Shown here in pieces: positions 38,486-49,567 of a DNA stretch of 64,000 bases; position 1 is the stretch's first letter, and each line of letters opens with the position of its first letter. The stretch is from Coemansia sp. RSA 487. Its lineage: Eukaryota; Kickxellomycota; Kickxellomycetes; Kickxellales; Kickxellaceae. Made by a program: the position numbers and the translations under genes. The stretch is taken from positions 34,674 through 98,673 of the forward strand of contig JANBRJ010000064.1 of NCBI GenBank assembly GCA_027577595.1. The letters are read 5' to 3'. The notes under the pieces are model-generated. The model saw only the letters and a list, made by a program, of their open reading frames with translations. It made no database searches and had not been told where the DNA came from.

Positions 38486-40068
38486 CTAAAATGGAGACAA
38501 AGAAGGCATAATTTTGAGTATGGTAAGATTTATGTGCTTTAAAATGATCTGATAGCAGTGAAAAGGGAAGAAACTATGAATTTCACTGGTGGGATGCTAG
38601 GTCATGGCACTTTGCAAGTTCGTATATACGCACTCTCGAAATGTGCAAGGGTGCTTTGTAGTCTATGGGAAATGGTCATTGTCTTTTGATCCACTTTTAC
38701 AGACGAAGATGTCGCTATGAAGGGCTGACGATGCGCTGCTCATCAAGCAGATCATGTAGTAGAGTGCCACTGAAAACGACATCCAAATATGCCATCATTC
38801 GTAAACAAAAACTTTTCCAAACTTTTTATAACAGTCTTACTATCTTTCCCTGCAGAGATACTTTGACGTTTATAAGCTCAACTTGGCGCTTATTTAAAAT
38901 AGAAAATTGAGGATATTTTTGTTTACAAAGAGATACCGTTTTTGATATTAGAAATTACTTGGGGTTTTGTAAGTGTTTGAGATGTTCGTTCCGGAGTCGA
39001 TGCATGCTGTTAAGAGCTGACAAAAAACAGGCCGTTTTAGTGGCGCTATACTACTTGATATATATGACGATTATTACGCTGTCAGCCGCTCATAATGGTA
39101 TCTTCATTTGTAAGAACGGGCGACGTAGAATCTTCGTCCAGATCTGGCACTATATGCTACAAAAATATATTATGTGAAACCACATATAACCACATGAGTC
39201 TGGCTGTGGTTTTTGGGATTTATGTGGTTTATGTGGGTTTTAGATGGGGAATAGAAGATCCGCATATATTTTTTGTAGTGAATAGAGCCATGAATGTACA
39301 CCACAGCCATTAGCTGTTACATAAATGTATTATTACTGAGTTTCGTTTTCTGAGCCAAAAAATGATAAATGAGCTGTTTATAACGATGTTGTGGATCCCA
39401 AATAAGTAAACATTTGCCATTTTCCGATTTCTGCAGCCATTATTTTTGTGCTGTCCACGGTATAAAAGCGCAGAAACGCACATCCCAGCTCAAACGAAAT
39501 GTTCCTTCTCCAAACACATATTTTGCAAGGCGGCATCTGGCAGCTCCAAGCAGGGGCTTCGGTTGCCTTTTTCTCGCACTCGTCACTGCTGTTCTATACA
39601 CACAGCCGCTATTGCTTCAATCGCAACGATTCCTCACACACGGCATTGCCGCTTCTTTCCACTTGATCCGAAATATGCACTTTTTTTAACAAATGTGCAC
39701 TCACAATAGCTTTCTCTTCCTGCTTAATTTTCATAGTGATGGTAATTTACTTTTAATTCTGTATTCATTAATTGTATAGTCACTATTGGTCGAAATTAAA
39801 ATGTTCTGGTTGGGGATAAAAACGAGCAAATGCGGAAATATTCGTCAATAGGATTATCCGCGTGCATGTGAAGAGCGGGTCGGAGTTCTGCGAAGCACCG
39901 AAATAAGGAAGGTTGTCTTTAAGGTACATTGAGTTTGCAGGAATATTAAAACGTGCAATATGTGGACTTTCTTCTCTGTGCAAAAACCCTCCATTAGCTA
40001 ATTTTCAATACTTTCTTTGCGTTCTATTATTCTGTTTACTAATTTCTGTTATTCTCAACGATACTTCA
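38486..40068. other. Gene-poor interval with a TATA box and a short frame
   Basis: About 1.6 kb. The left end is upstream of the broken F-box-like gene. A TATAAAAG at 39461-39468 is followed by an ATG at 39499 and a 55-codon frame (to 39666) that starts MFLLQTHILQGGIW; it has no recognisable features. At 39180-39240 TGTGGTTT and CCACAT words recur as short inverted pieces. The right end is the alpha/beta hydrolase promoter. Confidence 0.35.
39499..39666 (+). CDS. Possible 55-residue ORF behind a TATA box
   Basis: ATG 31 bases after a TATAAAAG at 39461-39468. The product is Ser/Leu/His-rich with a weakly hydrophobic middle. Not recognised; coding is doubtful because the ATG is very close to any plausible start of transcription. 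Confidence 0.15.
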   Translation: MFLLQTHILQGGIWQLQAGASVAFFSHSSLLFYTHSRYCFNRNDSSHTALPLLST

Positions 40069-41298
40069 ATGTCTGGACTCGAGCTCCCCGTGTCATGTGC
40101 GCTGATTGCGGGTGCTGGGCTTTACTATGCAGTGGCAAGGCACATTGACAGGTGCAAAATCAAGGTGATTTCAAGCGAGACAGCCCGCAGTAACAATAGC
40201 AAGGCACCTGTGGCAAAGGACAATGTCGGCAACGCAGGGGCGATTATCCGTGACCATTGTCCGTCGCTGACCAACCCAGAGCAGGCGTATATGGTGCCGA
40301 CACCGTATCTGTACGGCGGGATGGTTCAAACGGTGTACAGCACGGCAATCACGACGAAGCGCGACAATGGCTCTGATGTGCGGTACGAGAGGGAGGCCAA
40401 GGTGCTGAGCGACGGAGGCACAGTTTCTCTGGACTGGTATCCAAGCCGACCGACCGACAAAGAAACCCAACAGCCAATCGTTGTTCTTCTCCCAGGAGTG
40501 GGCGGCTCATCGTACGAGTACCATATTAGAAGTACAGCAAAAACGCTTTCGTCTGTGGGACCAACCGGCTCGTGTACTGTAGTGGTGATGAACCACCGTG
40601 GAGCTTCACGTACTCCGTTGACGTCGCCCAAGCTGTACAATGCATACGATACCACGGACTATAGGGATATTGTGCAGTACGTGTGCGAGTGTTTCCCTGA
40701 TGCGCCCCTTGTTGGGGTTGGGTATTCGCTGGGCGCCAATTTGCTTACAAAGTACTTGGGCGAGCAAGGTGGTAATTCGCGGCTAGTCGGGGCGGCAGCC
40801 ATTTGCTGTCCATTCGATACCGAGATTGCCGGGAAGGCGCTAGATAAGCGCGGGTTCCTGAACGACCGTGTATTCCAGCCTAACCTGATGGCTACGCTGA
40901 AGCGGCTGCTGAAGCGGAATATTGACGTGTTTAAGACAAAGTACTCTGATTCTGAAGTCGAGGCGATTATGCGGGCCACAAGGATGTCGCAAATTGATGA
41001 TATTGTTACGGCCAAGGCGTACGGCCACAAGGATTGCTGGGAATATTATAGGGCGGCATCAAGCACTGCATATGTTGACGATATCAGGACACCGTTCCTG
41101 GCCATTAACACTGAGGACGACCCAATTACTCCGTATGAGGGAGTTCCTATTGAAAAATTCGAAACGAACCAGCACATTGCCCTGGTTTTGGCCAAACATG
41201 GCGGCCATCTAGGCATGTTCACCGGCATTCGTCCCACGATCTGGTATCTCCGCCCGGTGGCCGAGTTCCTTGATGCTGTATTGCGCAGCAAGGAGTGA
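40069..41298 (+). CDS. Alpha/beta hydrolase, ABHD1/3 - Eht1/Eeb1 type
   Basis: The ATG at 40069 gives a 409-residue protein; the frame upstream starts with TTG and is unlike the family. An N-terminal signal-anchor helix (VSCALIAGAGLYYAVA) precedes the hydrolase. Family motifs: PTPYLYGGMVQT, GGTVSLDWYP, the oxyanion-hole region VVLLPGVGGSS, the nucleophile elbow VGYSLGANLL, the acid in NTEDDPITP, and the histidine in HGGHLGMF. Fungal members (Eht1, Eeb1, YMR210W) are acyl-CoA:ethanol O-acyltransferases, esterases or monoacylglycerol lipases on the ER or lipid droplets; animal ABHD3 is a phospholipase. All three catalytic residues are present. Convergent with the truncated GH81 gene, 65 bases apart. 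Confidence 0.92.
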   Translation: MSGLELPVSCALIAGAGLYYAVARHIDRCKIKVISSETARSNNSKAPVAKDNVGNAGAIIRDHCPSLTNPEQAYMVPTPYLYGGMVQTVYSTAITTKRDNGSDVRYEREAKVLSDGGTVSLDWYPSRPTDKETQQPIVVLLPGVGGSSYEYHIRSTAKTLSSVGPTGSCTVVVMNHRGASRTPLTSPKLYNAYDTTDYRDIVQYVCECFPDAPLVGVGYSLGANLLTKYLGEQGGNSRLVGAAAICCPFDTEIAGKALDKRGFLNDRVFQPNLMATLKRLLKRNIDVFKTKYSDSEVEAIMRATRMSQIDDIVTAKAYGHKDCWEYYRAASSTAYVDDIRTPFLAINTEDDPITPYEGVPIEKFETNQHIALVLAKHGGHLGMFTGIRPTIWYLRPVAEFLDAVLRSKE

Positions 41299-41363
41299 CT
41301 GGTATACTCTTGTTTAGCATTATTTTCTTGGTCGCTGCTATAATTTTAAAGACAGCTTGGTAT

Positions 41364-42482
41364 TTAAAACATCTTTAGTGACTGGAACAGTTTGCGCAGC
41401 CAGTTTGCTTTTGGTGTAAGCCTGAGGTTGCCGTGGTACTTGGTGTCCTCGAGGAGCTCGGGATCCGCAACTACGTACATGCTGATTATGTCCAGTATCT
41501 GGGTCTTATGCTTTGCAGCAAGTGGTCCGCTACTAGGCAGCTCAACCAACATCTCGAGGCTCTCGGTGAGCGACCACTGGCTGTCAAGCACTGCGTACAT
41601 GTGACCCTGGCTTGTAAGATACGGTCCCACAGAATCGACCCAGTTTGCACTCTGCAACGGCTGTCTAATGTCGCGGTAATCCTCTCGTGTCGGGTGGTTG
41701 CGAGGAAACACGGTTAGCAGCGGCGCTTCCCGCTTGTTCTTGCTATCTGTGGTTTTCCAGGAGATAAAGAAAACGCCGATCTTTTGTGAAGCTGACACCC
41801 GGACGGTGCCACCTACGGGGATCGCGTGCCTGGCTTGGATCATCGCCTCTAGTTCGTCGGATTTCCCACCGTTTGCTAGAAATGCAACACGGACTGCCCC
41901 GCTTACTGGTGTTCTGGATACCAATGTGTGCGCGTCTTTTTGCAGCAGCTCAGTGCTTGCGTCGCAGCAAACAAGCCATTTCGATGAGTTACTAAGCTCG
42001 GTCACAGCAATGCCTGGGCCATGACTGCTACTATCTATATGGATAATGCGGTGCTCCGAAGACAATACCAGATCCGTTAGCGTATGATACAAGACCGTTG
42101 CAAACACTGACGTCCTTACGAGCGGAACCGTAGCCACCACTCGAGCTTCGTCTTTGTTTGGTTCATAGTAGCTGAATGTGGCGGACAGCAGATCATAGTC
42201 TGAAAGCTTTCGCCGGCACCCAGAAGGCAGCTCAAACCGCCAATCATCGTGCCATGGTGCCGAATTGGATGGCCTACTCTTTGCATCTTCATCTTCTTTC
42301 AACCGTGGATAGTGCACTACGAATCGTTCGTTCAAGCACTTGATCATATATGGCGCGGCAAATGCAGCTTGGGTGCCGTCGCCAGTGACCAAATCTCCCC
42401 ACCAAGCGGTTGGTGGAATGTGGCGATGTAAAAGCAGGTCTTTATCAACAAGCGCATCCGATATGTTATTGTGTTTCTTCAT
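41364..42482 (-). pseudogene. GH81 beta-1,3-glucanase copy lacking the catalytic domain
   Basis: A 372-residue frame homologous to the N-terminal beta-sandwich of the GH81 enzyme at 13192-15447: PPTAWWGDLVTGDG, APYMIKCL, AVTELSNSSKWLVC, VGPYLTSQGHMYAVL. It stops at 41364 at the point where the other gene enters its helical catalytic domain, and only 65 bases remain before the convergent hydrolase, so the catalytic part is gone, not in another frame. The remaining domain is free of stops, so it may be expressed as a glucan-binding or inhibitor-like fragment, or be a recent truncation. The N-terminus also lacks about 90 residues relative to copy 1; a TTTTACAG just before the ATG and an upstream GTGAGT hint at a spliced 5' exon. 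Confidence 0.75.
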
Positions 42483-42647
42483 CAGCTGTAAAAGTAGTGA
42501 ATATTTCGGAAAAAGAAATAAAATACAGAAAAGAGAAAGCGCTAATCTTGTGGAGAAAGTGTAAATCTTTTTCTTTCCTGAAAAATAACACTCACGGATG
42601 TTGCAACATCCTCTCTCGCGTTGATAGTTTCTTTCGCAGTAATGCTG

Positions 42648-44414
42648 TTAAGAAAACATAGGCCTTAATGGACAAATAGGCCATTCGTTGTCCAGAATGT
42701 TCATTCCGTTATATATGGAATCATTCGGCTCTGGCTCAGTCCAAGCCATAAAAAATTGCCGAATGCGTGCTAAAATAAGCATAGGCAGACAACTAAACGG
42801 CGCATAGCCAAACACATAATCCAGCATCCACTCTGGATGCTGCTGCGGTGGGACCATTTCTGTGGAAATAACACGGGTTGCCGGATCGACCAAAAAAAAC
42901 CTGAGCACCTTTATCTTACCTGGTCGCTTTTCGTCCACCAGCTTAATATGCGTGTTGAAGCTGGAGTACAGAGCCGAGTAGCACACGCACATACCTTCGG
43001 TTATTGTCTGGGAACCAAATACCCGCGATGGCTCCAGTGAGCGATCAATGTCCAGCCGATCTTCGGTTTCATAGTCACTATTGCTACCGATTTCGTAGTC
43101 ATCATCGCTGCCGATTTCATAGTCATTAGCACCATTGAACACCCATTGCGGGTAAACCATTTCTGGCATGTTGTCAAACTCGTGGTTGTACCTGTTCAAT
43201 CCAATGTCCAGAAATAACGAATACGCTTGTTTTATATACGAGATGTTTTCCATTCCATAGTAGAATTCGGCAGTGGCTATTATACGGTCATTTGGTGAGT
43301 CGAATTGATGGCCCAGCTCGGATATCAGGAATTCCCACTTATCTTTAGGTGGCACTGTGTACTCTGCTGCATGCACAGCAACCTGTAAACGATGCTCATT
43401 TAGAGAAAACGGCATTTGAGGTCTTTCTGGCATTTCAAACACACTGTTGCGTATATATGGCACGAATTTGGTTCTGTGGTACCACTCGGAGTACTTGTCA
43501 ACAAAATCGCTTGTAATATCTGCAATGTCCGGAACTTCTGGCCGTATGTCGGCTCCGTAGGATGGGTCCTTGAGTATGCGCATCCTAGGCGGGTACGCCA
43601 TGTCTGTCAACACTTCTTTGAATAGCGGGATTGCTTTGGTAAGTACTTGTCCAAGCGTTACGTACAGTTCTTTGTGCTTTACAGGGTCCACATTGCTAAT
43701 GTATGTAGTAAACATAGCGTTGCCATCCCTGTCGATGAGGACCTCGGATGGAAGCTTTGCTGCTGATTTCCAAGCCGCTGGCCTGTCCAAGACCCTCCAA
43801 TCGATTTCGAACTCGTATCCTAAATCGTGATAAATCTGTTCCCATTGCTTTGCGGATAGTATTCGAGTGCCATGCCCAAGGTATTCTATCGCTTTTTCAG
43901 GTGAATCTATACACGAGTTTTGCAAGATGGGTGTTTTGTCGTAATCAAGCAAGTCCTCTGGCGTACCAATAACATCTAATATGCCACCACCGCCAGTAGT
44001 ATGTATATATTTTTGCCTGGAACAGCCTTGGTAAAGCAAGAGCTTTTTAAGATAATCCAACTGTCGATTCAGTTTGCTGTAAAGCCCACTATCGACTGAG
44101 TCCTTGGATATCCAGATCATATCAAAACAACCAATCTCAAGTCCAAGCTCTGGCTTGTTGACGCGCGCATAGTACTCTAGCTCGTCGAAAACATATGCAA
44201 TGTCAGTATCCGTCAGCCCGGCATCCTTGCCCCACGTATGCCACAGTCTTCTCTTTTCAGCCGATCTTTTGTCATCAATCCAGTTGGGCAAGGAGCGAAT
44301 GCGGTTGCTTAGATTCAGTGCATCAGTGTCCATCGGAAACCCCTGTCCGTCAAGATGCTGATGCATGATTACACCTGGCGAATAAGTCGTTCTGAGCTTT
44401 TCAACTATATCCAT
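42648..44414 (-). CDS. DUF4246 family protein
   Basis: A 588-residue fungal protein. The family stretch is clear: LPSEVLIDRDGNAMFTTYIS, NVDPVKHKELYVTLGQVL, then the domain EHRLQVAVHAAEYTVPPKDKW, NDRIIATAEFYYGMENIS, and a final PEWMLDYVFGYAPFS...CPLRPMFS. In most DUF4246 proteins I recall, the middle of this domain contains a Gly-Ser-Trp-His box that resembles a metal-binding site; here the equivalent reads WEFLISELGHQF, so it is diverged. A short acidic repeat (YEIGSDDDYEIGSNSDYE) sits near residue 435. No signal peptide or membrane segment. The stop overlaps the possible upstream exon of the truncated GH81 gene. Molecular function unknown. Confidence 0.82.
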   Translation of the reverse strand: MDIVEKLRTTYSPGVIMHQHLDGQGFPMDTDALNLSNRIRSLPNWIDDKRSAEKRRLWHTWGKDAGLTDTDIAYVFDELEYYARVNKPELGLEIGCFDMIWISKDSVDSGLYSKLNRQLDYLKKLLLYQGCSRQKYIHTTGGGGILDVIGTPEDLLDYDKTPILQNSCIDSPEKAIEYLGHGTRILSAKQWEQIYHDLGYEFEIDWRVLDRPAAWKSAAKLPSEVLIDRDGNAMFTTYISNVDPVKHKELYVTLGQVLTKAIPLFKEVLTDMAYPPRMRILKDPSYGADIRPEVPDIADITSDFVDKYSEWYHRTKFVPYIRNSVFEMPERPQMPFSLNEHRLQVAVHAAEYTVPPKDKWEFLISELGHQFDSPNDRIIATAEFYYGMENISYIKQAYSLFLDIGLNRYNHEFDNMPEMVYPQWVFNGANDYEIGSDDDYEIGSNSDYETEDRLDIDRSLEPSRVFGSQTITEGMCVCYSALYSSFNTHIKLVDEKRPGKIKVLRFFLVDPATRVISTEMVPPQQHPEWMLDYVFGYAPFSCLPMLILARIRQFFMAWTEPEPNDSIYNGMNILDNEWPICPLRPMFS

Positions 44415-44450
44415 CTTGTAGGATTATGCTTGTGGACAAAACATATATGT

Positions 44451-44465
44451 ATATATATATATATA
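44451..44465. repeat. AT dinucleotide run
   Basis: Seven and a half AT units, just upstream of the DUF4246 ATG, followed by two AAAGAT units. Confidence 0.7.
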
Positions 44466-44599
44466 AAGATAAAGATAAAGCAAGCGGCATGGGGTTTCTA
44501 TGCCATGAATCCCTCTTTTCTTTCGCGTAAATACGTCAGTACAACTTTACAAAGCATATGGGGAGGGGGGAGAACGCACCTTTATAAAGAGAAGGTTTG

Positions 44600-44619
44600 T
44601 CAAAAAAAAAAACGAAAAA
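44600..44619 (-). terminator. Polymerase III terminator of tRNA-Leu
   Basis: T runs on the minus strand (six T at 44615-44620 and eleven T at 44602-44612), directly after the tRNA 3' end. Confidence 0.75.
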
Positions 44620-44622
44620 AGT

Positions 44623-44703
44623 GAGAAGAGTGGGATTCGAACCCACGCCTATTACTAGACCACGGCCTTAACGTGGCGCCTTAGACCGCTCGGCCATCTT
44701 CCC
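44623..44703 (-). tRNA. tRNA-Leu, anticodon AAG
   Basis: The minus strand folds as a class II tRNA. The acceptor stem pairs GGGAAGA (5') with TCTTCTC (3'), with one G-U pair. The D arm is GCC...GGC, the anticodon stem CCACG/CGTGG encloses TTAAGGC, so the anticodon is AAG (Leu, CUU, read as IAG). The variable arm is long with a CTA/TAG stem, and the T arm is GTGGG/CCCAC with TTCGAAT. Internal promoter A box is TGGCCGAGCGG and B box is GGTTCGAATCC. No intron. On the minus strand a run of six T then eleven T follows directly, a strong polymerase III terminator. A CCA end is not encoded. Confidence 0.96.
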
Positions 44704-45637
44704 CCAACACTAAATGCTAAGCTAAATTCAGTTCTTGCTCTCGAAGTCTTACTGTCAAAGCGACTCCATTTATAAATAAAAAGGACGCCGTATTTGATTT
44801 CTGTGCATTTTGTGGCAAAGGTTGAACATGCGTTCTAATCTGTATCAGTATTAGCTCTTCATTAGTTGGCTGGTGCGTCACGTTCCTTTTGCGCTCGTTT
44901 GATTATTTGATTAAAATCGACTGACACTGCAACAAATAGAGGTAAAAAGCATGTTTTTATCCCAAACACCAATATTATATATTTTCAGAGTCAAAATTCA
45001 GTTCTACATTTTCTAAAATAGCACATGTCAACATGCCAAACATTGCAATTAAAAGCAGTAATATATATATAGTTTCTCAGCATTCTTCATTTACCACAGA
45101 AAAGCTATCGGGTTTATTTTTGACACAGTTGGTGGCAAATGAGAATGCGGGAAAAGGATACAAGACAATGGGGGATCTGCACTGGAACAGTTTGGACATT
45201 CTATTTAAAGAATCTCACCCAACACAAAGAGCAAAAAAAAAAAGGGACAAGGTTCTTTTTGGCTCCATCTCCCTCTCCCATCCCCTGCCATCTGATGAAA
45301 GCATGCGATGTTTATTTTTGGTGCCCTTTTTCAGACTCTTTCTGTGTGGACATTATTGGATTTGCAAACAGCATCAGAAAGCAAAAAAAAAGATTGCTTC
45401 GTTTTTTGTGAGCCAAATGAAGTGAAATAAGGAGCATTTTTCTTTTTGCTTCTTTCTTTTTCAAATTTTCCTGCTTCTTTAACTTGTAGAGCTGGTCTTT
45501 TTATTTTAAACTTTTTCTTTTTATGGCTCAGAGTTCCTGGAACATAGGATTGAAACAATAGGTTTTGTGAGCCACAACTACAAGGGAAGCCTGAGCGTAA
45601 CAAGACAAAGTATTCCGAGCTTTATTTTCTTTAACCA
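44704..45637. other. Spacer with chitin synthase promoter
   Basis: About 930 bases. Plus-strand frames at 45033-45425 are low-complexity and unconvincing. A long CT/T-rich tract at about 45240-45500 leads to the presumed 5' untranslated exon of the chitin synthase gene. Confidence 0.3.
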
Positions 45638-45751
45638 GTAAGTTCCGCATAAAGGGTGTGCTTTTTTTTCCTTCATTGTCAGCAAAGTAAACAAACAATG
45701 TACTAAACCTGACCCTCCAGACAACGGCTCTTTGCTTTGCTTTAGCTTCAG
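45638..45751 (+). other. Probable 5' intron ending at the chitin synthase ATG
   Basis: GTAAGT at 45638-45643 is a consensus donor, GTACTAAACC at about 45698-45707 fits a branch point, and TTCAG ends at 45751, directly before the ATG at 45752. No convincing coding frame runs into the donor, so the upstream exon is likely untranslated. The alternative is a short coding first exon that would move the start. Confidence 0.55.
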
Positions 45752-48700
45752 ATGAATAGCGGCAGAAAGTCGCAGTACCTACAGCTTGAAGGCAGCAACC
45801 GGTCCATCAGCATGAACGAGAGCGGGGGGCCGTTTTCACCGACGTCTGACGGGGCGGCGTTCAGCCGAGGCGTGGGGTTCGAGGACTCGACGGCTGCGGG
45901 GCAGCAGCAGACGGTGATGCCGCAGCGGGGGTCCATCTTTGGCGCAATCAAGGACACTGTGGCCCAGCGGCTCAACACGCACGAACCACAGCAGCGGCTC
46001 GAGGCAACGGAGATGAAGGAGAAGGCAAGCAAGGTGGTGGGAGGAGGCACCGGAGGCGAGGGCAACGTCGAGAAGGGCAACCACGAGCACGTCGAGGACG
46101 TCGAGATAACCAAGGCACGCAAGATGTGGGTGTTTTTCACGTGGGTGCTGACGTTCTGGATGCCGACGCCGCTGCTCCGGTGGTGCGGGCGCATGAAGCG
46201 GCCCGACGTACGCATGGCGTGGCGCGAAAAGCTGGCGATCTGCGTCATCATCTTCATCCTGTGGTTTATTCTCCTGTTCGTCATCATTGGGCTTGGGCTG
46301 ATCCTGTGTCCCAAGGAGAACGTTTGGACCATGGACGATATTGCCAGCCTGACGTCCGCCAAGAAGTCATACATGTCGACGCGGGGCGACGTCTACGACA
46401 TCACCAGCTTTATTAAGCAGACCGCACATGGCGACTCGTACAACACCGCACGCCCCGACACGCTGGCTCTGTACGCCGGGCTCGAAACCAACGCATCGTT
46501 CCCGGTTCCAGTGCGCGTGGCGTGTCCGCAGTTCATCTCGGCCACAGACGACCCGAACTACCAGATGGCGTACCCGGTGGCCGGCGCATCGTCCGACAGG
46601 GACCCGAACGCAGGGTTCTTCTTTACGCACGACTCCAGCAGGGACCCGCAGTCGTCGATGCTGTCGGACAGGAGCTTCTACACGAAGACATTTATCCCAA
46701 CAATGGAGAAGTTCAAGAAGGGCGGCGTCGTGTGGAAGATGAACTGGCTCAACTCGATGTACCAAGCCGAGTCGAAGGCATGGCTTGTCATCAAAAAGGA
46801 GGTGTTCTACATGCAGCCGTACATCGATGCAATGAAGTACATTGGGTCCAAAGACAAGTACAACTTCCTGGACTCCCGGTTCACTGCGCTCCTGGACCGC
46901 CAGGGCTACGGCACCGCCGACATCACGCAGGACTGGGACGGAATCAACTGGGACGCCAAAACAAAGCAGGACAACTACAACTGCATCAAGGCCCTTTTTT
47001 ACACAGGCAAGGTCGACGACCGCCGAAGCGTGCGCTGCCTGTTCACCAACTACATGCTTGTTGCGTTTGCGGGCGTGCTGATGCTGACAGTGGTGGTGAA
47101 GTTCATGTCGGCGATGCAGTTCGGCAACAAGGCACGCCCCACGCCACCCGAAAAGTTCGTTGTGTGCCAGGTCCCGTGCTACACCGAGGACGAGGAAAGC
47201 ATCCTCAAGACCATCAACTCGCTGGCTGCGCTGGAGTACGTCGACAAGAACAAGCTCATTTTCATCATCTGCGACGGAAACATCGTGGGCTCTGGAAACG
47301 AGAAATCCACGCCGCGCATTGTGCTGGACATCCTGGGCGTCGACCCCGAGTACGACCCGCCGGGCCGGGACTATCTGGCCATTGCAGAGGGCTCGCGCCG
47401 CCACAACATCGGCAAGGTCTACTCGGGCCTGTACGACTTTGAGGGCCACGTGGTTCCGTTCATGGTGGTTGCCAAGGTCGGCAATCCGGAGGAGATGAAC
47501 CGCTCGGGAAACAGAGGCAAACGCGACTCGCAGATACTGCTGATGTCATTCTTCCACAAGGTGCACTTCAACCTGCCGATGACTCCGCTGGAGCTCGAAA
47601 TCTACCACCAGATGCGCCACATCATCGGCATCCCGCCGCGCAACTTTGAGTACCTTCTGCAGGTCGATGCAGATACAGAGGTGTTTCCGGACTCGCTCTC
47701 CCGCCTCGTGTCTGCGTGTACGGGCGACAAGCGCATTGCCGGCATTTGTGGCGAGACTATGCTTGGAAACGAGAGCAAGAGCTGGACCACGATGATCCAA
47801 GTGTACGAGTACTTTATCTCGCATCACATGGCCAAGGCCTTTGAATCCCTCTTCGGGTCGGTCACCTGTTTGCCTGGCTGCTTCTGCATGTACAGGCTGC
47901 GGACCACCGAAGGGAAGCCGCTGCTTATCGCCAAGCCTGTGATGGAGGCATACTCCGAGCTGCACGTGGACACGCTGCACAAGAAGAATCTCCTGTCGCT
48001 TGGCGAGGACCGGTACCTGACCACGCTGATGATGAAGCATTTCCCGCAGTTCAAGCTCAAATTCATCCACGACGCAAAGTGCAAGACCATTGCGCCCGAG
48101 GAATGGACCGTGCTGATGTCACAGCGTCGTCGCTGGATCAACTCGACTGTCCACAACCTGGCGGAGCTGATGTTCCTTCCCAACATGTGCGGCTTCTGCT
48201 GCTTCTCGATGCGCTTTGTCGTTTTCCTCGATCTGTTTGGTACGCTGACCATGCCAACCACGCTGATTTACTTTGCGTATCTGATCTACGCGGCCGTTAC
48301 CAACATCGCCCAGGTCGGGTTCATTTCGCTGGTCATCATTGGCGCCATCTACGGCTTGCAGGCGATTATATTCATTTTGCGTCGCGAGTGGCAGCACATT
48401 GGCTGGATGATCATCTACCTGCTGGCGTATCCGCTGTGGTCGTTCGTTCTCCCCGTGTACTCGTTCTGGCACATGGATGACTTCTCGTGGGGAAACACTC
48501 GTGTGGTTGTGGGCGACGGAAAGCGCAAGATTATCGTTGAGGACGACAAGCCCTTTGACCCCGAATCTATTCCGCAGCGCAAGTGGATGGAGTATGAGAA
48601 GGAGCTGGCCACCGCCGGTGTGCTTAATGCTCCACCGCCCAACATGAACCCCCATGCTGGGTCTGCTTCAAAGGAAGAGGACCGCTTGTCTCTTTACAGC

Positions 48701-49065
48701 AGTCTCTCGGGTGCCCAGCTCCAGCAGCAGTATCAGCAGCAGCAGCAGCAAAATATGAGTCGTGCGGGAAGCGCCTTGGCCTTTAACAACATCGGCGGCG
48801 GTACGCCTGGAAGCAACCCTCAGAGCATGTATGGCACCCCTCCAGGCATGATGATGGGCGGTGCCGTCGATCCTCGTTTATCCATGGCCATGACGAATCA
48901 GCAGCAAATGGCCATGCAACAGCAGCTATACAGCCAGCAGCAGATGGCTTCGGGGATGCAGCAAAGCGTCTATGATCCGCACACACTTGCACGCATGTCC
49001 ACTGCAAGCGGTACTGGATTTGGGATGGATCCACGCCTCTCCACAGCAATGTACAACCTTTCTCC

Positions 49066-49098
<33 letters not shown>

Positions 49099-49567
49099 AA
49101 GAATGATGATGGGCGGAAGTCACAATTCTTCACCGCATGGCAGTATTATCGGTATGAATCAAATGTATCCTCAGCAACAAGGGTATATGAGCGGTGGTGT
49201 TTCGGATGGATGGATGCCACCAACAACCACATCGATGTATGGAGGGACTCCCGGGCATCCTGACTCGCGTCCGGGTTCCTCGTTCATTCCGCAGCAGTTG
49301 TCGCCGAACCACGCACCGCAGACGGACCCAATGTCAGGGAGATCCACACCCATCGGACCCCAACCATTGTACTCCCCCAATAGCCCAATGCCCTCCGATG
49401 ACCAGATCATCGATGCCATCCGCCGCACCCTCGTTAACGCCGACCTCAGCACTACAACAAAGAAAGTCATTCGTGGTCAGCTGGCCCAAGAGTTTGGTGT
49501 CGATTTGTCGCCAAAGAAAGAGTTTATCAGCAAAGTCATTGATGAGATGTTAATTGGTGGTGCGTAA
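45752..49567 (+). CDS. Chitin synthase, division 2, with cytochrome b5-like and DEK-C domains and no myosin motor
   Basis: A 1271-residue polymerase of N-acetylglucosamine acting at the plasma membrane. Residues 1-125 are Ser/Gly-rich. Two helices (about 128-150 and 165-190) precede a cytochrome b5-like stretch (YMSTRGDVYDITSFI). A third helix lies near 432-452. The GT2 catalytic core follows with VPCYTEDEESI, VDADTEV (near 638), GEDRYLT (near 751) and QRRRWINSTVHN (near 790), all the chitin synthase hallmarks. Several helices end the membrane part near residue 910. The tail is Gln-rich with PQQQ runs, then a DEK-C-like helix domain (PSDDQIIDAIRRTLV...ISKVIDEMLI) at the very end. The b5 and DEK-C combination with no myosin motor is intermediate between class IV and class V/VII. 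Convergent with FANCI, 87 bases apart. Confidence 0.95.

Noticed and set aside
42598-42647. Upstream exon for the truncated GH81 gene ending in GTGAGT at about 42597
   Set aside because: The splice sites look good and the frame can be joined, but no ATG is found and it overlaps the DUF4246 stop; kept only as a note.
46367-47449. Minus-strand frame of 360 codons inside the chitin synthase gene
   Set aside because: Antisense shadow; no recognisable protein features, and the plus-strand gene is certain.
49072-49098. CAG/CAA run as a possible unstable microsatellite
   Set aside because: It is a short in-frame polyglutamine run in the chitin synthase tail, common in such tails; not reported as a separate feature.
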